Assembly (NCBI GenBank): GCA_030151765.1
Contig: JASLCW010000287.1
Span: 1-10,716 of the forward strand
Reading direction: 5' to 3'
From: Marmoricola sp.
GTDB lineage: Bacteria; Actinomycetota; Actinomycetes; Propionibacteriales; Nocardioidaceae
DNA: 10,716 nt
Both the position numbers and the translations under genes were made by a program. Shown here one piece after another: positions 1-4,691 of this stretch; position 1 is the first letter of the stretch; every line of letters starts with the position of its first letter. The notes under the pieces are model-generated. The model was not told the origin of the DNA and did not search any database. It saw only the letters and a list, made by a program, of their open reading frames with translations.

Positions 1-1117
1 CGGCCTCGACCTGGCGGCCCTCGGCCTGGCCGCGCAGCTGCCAGGTGAGCTCGCAGACCTGGGCCAGCGCCTGGGCCGGAACCGCCTCACCGAAGCAGGC
101 CAGTCCGCCCGACGGGTTGACCGGGATCCGGCCGCCGATGGTGGTCTCGCCGGCCCGGAGCAGCGCTTCGGCCTCACCCGGACCGCAGAGGGAGAGGTCC
201 TCCATCCAGTCCAGCTCGAGCGCGGTCGACAGGTCGTAGACCTCGGCCACGTCCACGTCGGCGGGCGCGATGCCGGCCTGCTCGTACGCCGCATCCGCGA
301 TCGACTGCTTGAAGGTGCGCTCGGGCTTCGCGCCCATCGCCGCGTCGGTCGACAGATTGGGCATGTCGAGAACCGTGTTGGGGAAGGTCGGCGTCACCGT
401 CGACACCGCCCGGATCCGCACCTTCGAGGCAAGATCGTGGCGTGCGGCGTACTCCTCCGAGACGAGGACGACCGCCGCGCCGCCGTCGGAGGTGGCGCAG
501 ATGTCCAGCAGGTGGAGCGGGTCGCTGACGATCGCCGAGCCCAGCACCTCCTCGGCACTGACCTCCTTGCGATAGCGCGCATTGGGATTGGTCAGGCCGT
601 GGCGCGCGTTCTTCACCTTGACCAGCGCGAAGTCCTCGCTGGTGGCACCGTAGAGGTCCATGCGACGGCGCGCGTACATCGCGAAATAGGCGGGGTTCGT
701 CATGCCCAGCAGGCGGAAGCGCAGCCAGTCCGGGTCGTCCCAGCGTTCACCGGCGTTGGGCGCCAGGAAGCCCTTCGGCGTGGTGTCCGCGCCGACGACG
801 AGGGCGACTTCGGACATCCCGGCGAGAATGCGGGCGCGGGCGGTGTCGAGAGCCTGGGCACCGGTCGCGCAGGCGGCGTAGGAGGTTGCCACCTGGGCCC
901 CGTTCCAACCGAGTGCCTGCGCGAAGGTGGCGCCGGCGACGTAGCCGCCGTAGCCGTTGCGGACCGTCTCGCCGCCGACGATCAGGTCGACATCGGCCCA
1001 CGCGACACCGGCGTCGGAGAGCGCCTGACGGGCGGCGTGGACGCCGTACCCGACGAAATTGCGGCCCCACTTGCCCCAGGGGTGCATGCCGACACCGGCG
1101 ATGCGAACGTCGTTCAT
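1..1117 (-). CDS. Thiolase-fold lipid-transfer protein (Ltp/SCP2-thiolase type), 3' end outside window
   Basis: Thiolase-superfamily protein of the kind annotated as lipid-transfer protein or acetyl-CoA acetyltransferase. Such proteins cleave or form C-C bonds in acyl-CoA substrates, often in fatty acid or steroid side-chain breakdown, and work with a DUF35 partner. 372 codons are visible and the C-terminus lies beyond the left edge. The N-terminal motif IAGVGMHPWGK is typical. The nucleophilic Cys is Cys83 in SYAACATGAQA. The usual C-terminal GHP motif is replaced: NPSGG is followed by ACFGEAVP, putting Glu344 where thiolases have the catalytic His. The start is ATG at 1117, with GGAGG at 1125-1129 seven bases upstream. 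The ATGA overlap (1114-1117) with the DUF35 gene implies translational coupling. The family is confident; substrate and reaction are not known. By analogy with mycobacterial Ltp2-DUF35 complexes, a retro-aldol or thiolytic role is possible. Confidence 0.9.
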   Translation of the reverse strand, partial: MNDVRIAGVGMHPWGKWGRNFVGYGVHAARQALSDAGVAWADVDLIVGGETVRNGYGGYVAGATFAQALGWNGAQVATSYAACATGAQALDTARARILAGMSEVALVVGADTTPKGFLAPNAGERWDDPDWLRFRLLGMTNPAYFAMYARRRMDLYGATSEDFALVKVKNARHGLTNPNARYRKEVSAEEVLGSAIVSDPLHLLDICATSDGGAAVVLVSEEYAARHDLASKVRIRAVSTVTPTFPNTVLDMPNLSTDAAMGAKPERTFKQSIADAAYEQAGIAPADVDVAEVYDLSTALELDWMEDLSLCGPGEAEALLRAGETTIGGRIPVNPSGGLACFGEAVPAQALAQVCELTWQLRGQAEGRQVEA

Positions 1118-1542
1118 CGAGCAACCTCCACAGGACGCCAGCGCCAGATCGTGCGTTCACCGGACTCGTCGGTGTAGAGCGTCTCGACGACCAGTTCGAC
1201 CTCGGTTCCGACCTTCAGGTCGGCAACGCCGAAGCCGTCGGCAACCTGACCGAGTACGACGAGGCCCTCGGGGAGCTCGACCGCGGCCAGCGCGAAGGGG
1301 GCGTACTCCGCCTCGCGCGGGATGTACGGGGCCGGCGGCTGGTACTGCGCGTCGGTGTAGGACCAGACGGTGCCGCGGCGGGAGAGTTCCACGTCCTCGA
1401 AGCTGTCGCCGGAGCAGGCCGGATTGGTGCACCAGTCCTGGCGGCGCGGGAAGAAGACGGTTGCGCAGGAGGTGCAGCGGGACCCGATCAGGGCCGGCGC
1501 CGGCCCCGTCGTGAACCACCCCTCGATGGCCGGACTCGACAT
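1114..1542 (-). CDS. Zn-ribbon/OB-fold (DUF35) partner protein of the thiolase
   Basis: A 142-residue protein with an N-terminal rubredoxin-like zinc ribbon and a C-terminal OB fold. The ribbon cysteines are Cys23, Cys26, Cys38 and Cys43 (CTSC then WCTNPAC). The OB part carries the family pattern GTVWSYT and continues to about residue 135. Such proteins bind acyl-CoA and form complexes with thiolase-like lipid-transfer proteins, giving an active aldolase or thiolase unit; the next gene is such a thiolase. ATG at 1542 is preferred because GGAG lies five bases upstream; an in-frame GTG two codons earlier would overlap that Shine-Dalgarno sequence. Its reading frame stays open upstream through the opposite strand of the cyclase gene, but that part does not resemble the family. 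The stop overlaps the thiolase start. A KstR-like operator lies about 30 bases upstream. Confidence 0.9.
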   Translation of the reverse strand: MSSPAIEGWFTTGPAPALIGSRCTSCATVFFPRRQDWCTNPACSGDSFEDVELSRRGTVWSYTDAQYQPPAPYIPREAEYAPFALAAVELPEGLVVLGQVADGFGVADLKVGTEVELVVETLYTDESGERTIWRWRPVEVAR

Positions 1543-1571
1543 GCTCACTCCGTCTCTTCGCTGACCAGAAC

Positions 1572-1585
1572 TAGAACAGGTTCTC
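1572..1585 (-). promoter_or_regulatory. KstR-like operator upstream of the DUF35-thiolase unit
   Basis: The plus strand reads TAGAACAGGTTCTC. It matches the mycobacterial KstR consensus TnnAACnnGTTnnA at all positions except the last. The dyad AGAAC-AG-GTTCT is perfect over five bases per arm, with AA/TT pairing again just outside. It sits 30 bases upstream of the DUF35 start, where a TetR-family repressor would block transcription. It could equally serve another TetR-type lipid regulator, and it also lies in the upstream region of the divergent cyclase gene. No regulator gene is present in the window. Confidence 0.55.
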
Positions 1586-1681
1586 ATTGTCGCACAGCTC
1601 CCCCGCCGCAGGATCGGCCCGAGACCGAGGTCACGCGCCGGATCGCCCTCGGCGGGAGCCTCCTTGTGACAGGCTCGCCCC

Positions 1682-2512
1682 GTGGTCGTGCTGGTCATCC
1701 TGGTCGTCGTACTCGCGGCGCTGCTCGCCGCGTCCGTGATCGCCCTGATCGCGACCCGCCGGCGCCTGGAAGCCAGCGAGGCCCAGCGCGCCGCCCTGGC
1801 CGAGCAGGTCGAGCGGCTGGAGACCCTGCCGGCAGGTTCCCGCCGCCGCAGTCGCACCCTCCGGACCGTCGTCGAGACCGCGGTCGAGAGCGCCAACCGG
1901 CTCCGCGAGGGCGGGGTGGCCGGCCTGCTCGCCTCCTCGATCGAGGATCTCAATGCCTGGCTCACCGAGGACCGTACCGAGATCGACCGCCTCACCGCCG
2001 ACGACGGCACCATCACGATCCTCTTCTCCGACATCGAGAACTCGACCTCGCTCAACGACCAACTCGGCGACGAGGCGTGGGTGCGCATCCTCGCCGCCCA
2101 CGACGCCCTCGTGCAGCGCGCCGTCGAGGCCAACCACGGGCACATCGTGAAGTCCCAGGGCGACGGCTTCATGATCGTCTTCCGTACGCCGGCCGACGCG
2201 GTCCGATGCGGCATCGCCATGCAGGACGCCTTCGAGTCCGGCAGCCACCGCGCGCTCCGGCGTACACCGATCCGGGTGCGGGTCGGCATCCACACCGGCA
2301 CCGTCGTGGAACGCGACGGCGACTTCTTCGGCACCAATGTCGCCATGGCCGCCCGGGTGGCAGCCCAGGCCCAGGGCGGCGAGATCCTGGTCAGCGACGA
2401 CGTCCGCCAGGCCCTGCGTGAGGTCGAGGACATCGTCCTCGTCGACTTCCGCGAGGCCGACCTGAAGGGGCTACCGGGCGTGCACCGGCTCTGGGAAGTG
2501 GGCCTCGTATGA
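1682..2512 (+). CDS. Membrane-tethered class III adenylate/guanylate cyclase
   Basis: A 276-residue protein with one N-terminal transmembrane helix (about residues 2-24), a basic stop (RRR), a charged helical linker (about 28-110) and a class III cyclase homology domain (about 111-275). Such domains make cAMP or cGMP from ATP or GTP as dimers on the cytoplasmic side. The metal-binding Asp residues are Asp117 (FSDIENST) and Asp161 (QGDGFM). Lys157 and Asp214 fit the purine-specifying pair for adenine. Arg225 is present, but the Asn expected four residues before it, which stabilises the transition state, is Ala221 (FFGTNVAMAAR), so activity is uncertain. GTG at 1682 leaves the whole transmembrane helix; no good Shine-Dalgarno precedes it. 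The last four bases overlap the NYN gene. The product nucleotide is inferred, not shown. Confidence 0.9.
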   Translation: MVVLVILVVVLAALLAASVIALIATRRRLEASEAQRAALAEQVERLETLPAGSRRRSRTLRTVVETAVESANRLREGGVAGLLASSIEDLNAWLTEDRTEIDRLTADDGTITILFSDIENSTSLNDQLGDEAWVRILAAHDALVQRAVEANHGHIVKSQGDGFMIVFRTPADAVRCGIAMQDAFESGSHRALRRTPIRVRVGIHTGTVVERDGDFFGTNVAMAARVAAQAQGGEILVSDDVRQALREVEDIVLVDFREADLKGLPGVHRLWEVGLV

Positions 2513-2883
2513 CCAGGGTGCTGGTCGTCGACGGGGCCAATGTCGTGGGCGCCGTGCCCAATGGCTGGTGGAAGGACCGTGCCGGTGCCGCGAAGCGGCT
2601 GCATGCCCACCTCGCGGTCGCCGACATCTCCTGGGATCGGGTCGTCCTGGTGCTGGAGGGTGCCGCGAAGGGCGGCGTACCGAAGGGGGTCGACGGGCAC
2701 CTGGAGACGGTTCACGCTCCCCGGGACGGCGACAGTGCCATCGTCGCGGCGACGCGGGACGCGGTCGCCTCCGGCGCCGATGTCACCGTGATCACCGCTG
2801 ACCGCGGGCTGCAGGCTCAGGTGCAGGTCGTCGGGGCACGGACGATGAGCCCCTCCTGGCTGCTCGACCAGATCGGCGGTTGA
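2509..2883 (+). CDS. Small NYN/PIN-like domain protein (putative RNase)
   Basis: A 124-residue single-domain protein resembling NYN/YacP-type PIN-fold nucleases. It begins with a beta strand ending in VVDGANVVG (Asp8, Asn11). Further candidate metal ligands are Asp75 (GDSAIV) and Asp98 (TADRGL), spaced as expected for a PIN-like acidic centre. The C-terminus SWLLDQIGG is a short helix. Homologues are sometimes labelled NTP pyrophosphohydrolase, but the motifs visible here favour a metal-dependent RNase fold; the RNA target is unknown. Its ATG overlaps the cyclase stop as ATGA, so the two are probably translated together from one transcript. No antitoxin-like partner is adjacent, which argues against a VapBC toxin pair. 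It is followed by a large palindrome and a convergent gene. Confidence 0.8.
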   Translation: MTRVLVVDGANVVGAVPNGWWKDRAGAAKRLHAHLAVADISWDRVVLVLEGAAKGGVPKGVDGHLETVHAPRDGDSAIVAATRDAVASGADVTVITADRGLQAQVQVVGARTMSPSWLLDQIGG

Positions 2884-2891
2884 TCCAGGGG

Positions 2892-2979
2892 CAAAACACA
2901 ACGGATGTTGTGAATTACCCGCCGAACACACGGAATTCGGTGTGATCGACGCCGAAAACACAACATCCGTTGTGAATTG
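2892..2979. repeat. Large three-part palindrome between convergent genes
   Basis: Outer boxes at 2897-2912 (CACAACGGATGTTGTG) and 2959-2974 (CACAACATCCGTTGTG) are exact reverse complements, and each is itself a CACAAC-N4-GTTGTG dyad. A central box at 2927-2944 (CACAC-G-GAATTC-G-GTGTG) is centred exactly midway, 31 bases from each outer centre. Across 2897-2974, 31 of 39 symmetric pairs are complementary, and pairing resumes at 2892-2894 with 2977-2979. Both outer boxes have AAAA before and AATT after. It could be a bidirectional terminator, paired protein-binding sites or a REP-like element. There is no U-tract of the usual intrinsic-terminator kind. Confidence 0.8.
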
Positions 2980-2995
2980 AGCGAACTACTGTGGC

Positions 2996-3508
2996 TCAAC
3001 CCGCGAGCGTCACCGATCGCGTCGGCCGCCAGCCGTCCGCCAAGTCGTGCTCGTAGAGGTGGATCTCGCGCACGTCGAAGCTCGCCTCGAAGTCGGCGAG
3101 CTCGGTGAAGGCCCGGTCGAGGAGCGGCTCGTCCAGCTCGTGGGCGACCGTCACGTGCGGGTGGTACGGGAAGCGCAGATCGGCGTCGGCGAGGCCGCCG
3201 CGAAGCTGCGCGGCGATCTGCTCGCAGGCCGCGATGCCGTCGACCACGTTGACGAAGACCACCGGTGAGACCGGGCGGAAGGTGCCGGTCCCCCGCAGGT
3301 GCACGCGGAAGGGTTCCGCGGCGGCGGCCACGGCCTCGAGGTGCTCGAGCACCTCCGCGAACTCCCCCTCGCTCACCTCGTACGGCGGCACCAGGGTGAC
3401 GTGCGTCGGGATCAGGCGGGCGGATTGATCACCAAGGGCGACCCGGTAGTCCTGAAGCTGCCGCCCCCACGGTTCGGGGACCGCGACCGAGATGCCGATG
3501 GTCGTCAC
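2996..3508 (-). CDS. 2'-5' RNA ligase family (2H phosphoesterase) protein
   Basis: A 170-residue protein with the two HxTx motifs that define the 2H phosphoesterase superfamily: His36-Val-Thr38 (PTHVTLVPP) and His118-Val-Thr120 (HPHVTVAHE). The length fits the bacterial LigT/ThpR-like group, which acts on 2',5' or 2',3'-cyclic phosphate bonds in RNA or nucleotides; the physiological substrate of most members is unknown. The spacing of 82 residues between motifs and the two-lobed beta pattern are typical. The start is GTG at 3508, chosen because the TANNNT hexamer TAGTCT sits exactly six bases upstream, as in leaderless actinobacterial transcripts. The gene diverges from the tryptophanyl-tRNA synthetase gene and converges on the NYN gene. 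Family assignment is firm; the reaction is inferred. Confidence 0.88.
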   Translation of the reverse strand: MTTIGISVAVPEPWGRQLQDYRVALGDQSARLIPTHVTLVPPYEVSEGEFAEVLEHLEAVAAAAEPFRVHLRGTGTFRPVSPVVFVNVVDGIAACEQIAAQLRGGLADADLRFPYHPHVTVAHELDEPLLDRAFTELADFEASFDVREIHLYEHDLADGWRPTRSVTLAG

Positions 3509-3514
3509 CGGGCA

Positions 3515-3520
3515 AGACTA
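3515..3520 (-). promoter_or_regulatory. Leaderless -10 element for the 2H phosphoesterase gene
   Basis: Minus-strand hexamer TAGTCT matches TANNNT. It ends six bases before GTG at 3508, so transcription would begin at the start codon. No clear -35 is visible. It lies in the 33-base divergent gap, facing the promoter of the tRNA synthetase gene. Confidence 0.5.
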
Positions 3521-3529
3521 GCCGGTTTG

Positions 3530-3535
3530 TAGAGT
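3530..3535 (+). promoter_or_regulatory. Leaderless -10 element for trpS
   Basis: Plus-strand hexamer TAGAGT matches TANNNT and ends six bases before GTG at 3542, placing the transcription start on the start codon. There is no Shine-Dalgarno sequence, which supports this start over the in-frame ATG at codon 33. Confidence 0.5.
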
Positions 3536-3541
3536 TCCCCC

Positions 3542-4606
3542 GTGAACGATGTCGAGCAGTCCGGTACCTTCCGCGCCGCGAGCGAGCGCAGCGCCGCCAT
3601 CGAGGCGCGCCTCGCCGAGCATCCCGAAGAATTCCGGATGCTCACCGGGGACCGCCCGACCGGTGCACTGCACATCGGCCACTACTTCGGCTCCCTGGTC
3701 AATCGGGTCAAGCTGCAGGAGCTCGGCGCCGAGACCTGGGTGATCGTGGCCGACTACCAGGTGATCACCGACCGCGAGATCGCCGGCGACATCCGCGGCA
3801 GCGTGCGCGAGCTGATCACCGACTACCTGGCCGTCGGCATCGACCCCGCGAAGTCGACGATCTTCACGCATTCCGCCGTACCTGCCCTCAACCAGCTGCT
3901 GCTGCCCTTCCTCAGCCTGGTCAGCGTCGCCGAGCTGCAACGCAATCCCACGGTCAAGGACGAGGCCGCCAGCGCCGGGATCAAGGCGATCAGCGGCCTG
4001 ATGCTCACCTATCCGGTCCACCAGGCCGCGGACATCCTCTTCTGCAAGGGCAATGTCGTCCCGGTCGGCAAGGACCAGCTGCCGCACATCGAGCAGACCC
4101 GCGTGGTGGCCCGCCGCTTCAACGAGCGGTACGGCGACACCTTCCCCGAGCCCGACGCGCTGCTCTCCTCGGCCACCCACGTGGCCGGTCTCGACGGCAA
4201 CAAGATGAGCAAGTCGCGCGGCAACTCGATCCAGCTGCGGATGAGCGCCGACGAGACCGCGAAGCTGCTGAAGAAGGCCAAGACGGACAGCGACCGGGTG
4301 ATCACCTACGACCCGGCCGGCCGGCCCGAGGTCGCCAACCTGCTCACCCTGGCCTCGCTCTGTGAGGGCACCGCGCCCGAGCAGATCGCGGCCGAGATCG
4401 GCGACGGAGGCGGCGGCGCCCTGAAGGCGCGGGTCACCGAGGCGGTCAACACCTTCTTCGCCCCCGTCCGCGCACGGCGCGCCGAGATCGAGGCGGACCC
4501 CTCGATCGTCAAGGAGGTCCTGCGGGCCGGCAACGAGCGCGCCAACGAGGTCGCCGAGGCCACCCTCGCCGAGGTGCGCGACAAGATGGGCATGACCTAC
4601 CTCTGA
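3542..4606 (+). CDS. trpS: Tryptophanyl-tRNA synthetase, HIGH-signature type
   Basis: A 354-residue class I aminoacyl-tRNA synthetase that charges tRNA-Trp with tryptophan in the cytoplasm. It has the ATP-binding HIGH motif at residues 44-47 (GALHIGHYFGSL) and KMSKS at 221-225 (DGNKMSKSRGNS). TGDRPTG before HIGH and VADYQVITDR after it belong to the Trp branch. The exact HIGH motif, and the roughly 30-residue N-terminal extension before LTGDRPTG, resemble the second TrpRS type of actinomycetes, whose Streptomyces member resists indolmycin, rather than the E. coli type with TIGN. The GTG start at 3542 is supported by a leaderless -10 and by the conserved extension. Length and both catalytic motifs are complete. 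Whether this is the only TrpRS of the organism cannot be told here. Confidence 0.95.
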   Translation: MNDVEQSGTFRAASERSAAIEARLAEHPEEFRMLTGDRPTGALHIGHYFGSLVNRVKLQELGAETWVIVADYQVITDREIAGDIRGSVRELITDYLAVGIDPAKSTIFTHSAVPALNQLLLPFLSLVSVAELQRNPTVKDEAASAGIKAISGLMLTYPVHQAADILFCKGNVVPVGKDQLPHIEQTRVVARRFNERYGDTFPEPDALLSSATHVAGLDGNKMSKSRGNSIQLRMSADETAKLLKKAKTDSDRVITYDPAGRPEVANLLTLASLCEGTAPEQIAAEIGDGGGGALKARVTEAVNTFFAPVRARRAEIEADPSIVKEVLRAGNERANEVAEATLAEVRDKMGMTYL

Positions 4607-4637
4607 TCGGTCGCGCCTCCGCTGCAACCAATCGACG

Positions 4638-4667
4638 GTCCCGGGCATCACACATGTCGACCGGGAC
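4638..4667. terminator. Possible hairpin downstream of trpS
   Basis: GTCCCGG (4638-4644) and CCGGGAC (4661-4667) form a perfect 7-bp stem with a 16-base loop, 31 bases after the trpS stop. No U-tract follows. It could be a terminator, or it could be a leader structure of the next gene, which starts 24 bases downstream. Confidence 0.3.
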
Positions 4668-4680
4668 GGTCCGGGTGCGG

Positions 4681-4686
4681 AGGAGG
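4681..4686 (+). promoter_or_regulatory. Strong Shine-Dalgarno deciding the start of the Asp-box protein
   Basis: AGGAGG lies five bases before ATG at 4692. It is the strongest ribosome binding site in the window and excludes the GTG at 4686 as start. Confidence 0.7.
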
Positions 4687-4691
4687 TGCTC

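Noticed and set aside
1670..1675. CAGGCT as a leaderless -10 for the cyclase
   Set aside because: The spacing to GTG at 1682 is right, but the first base does not fit TANNNT and there is no -35, so it was too weak to list.
886..2421. 511-codon plus-strand open frame over the thiolase, DUF35 and cyclase genes
   Set aside because: It is Arg-rich and crosses three supported genes in the wrong frame or strand, so it is a composition artefact.
2509..2883. VapC-type toxin of a toxin-antitoxin pair
   Set aside because: There is no small antitoxin gene next to it; the upstream overlapping gene is a cyclase, and the motifs fit NYN/YacP better.
1543..2961. Long minus-strand open frame continuous with the DUF35 gene, across the cyclase and NYN genes
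   Set aside because: It is low-complexity Arg/Ser-rich translation antisense to two well-supported genes. Only the last 142 residues look like a protein family, and these have their own start and ribosome binding site.
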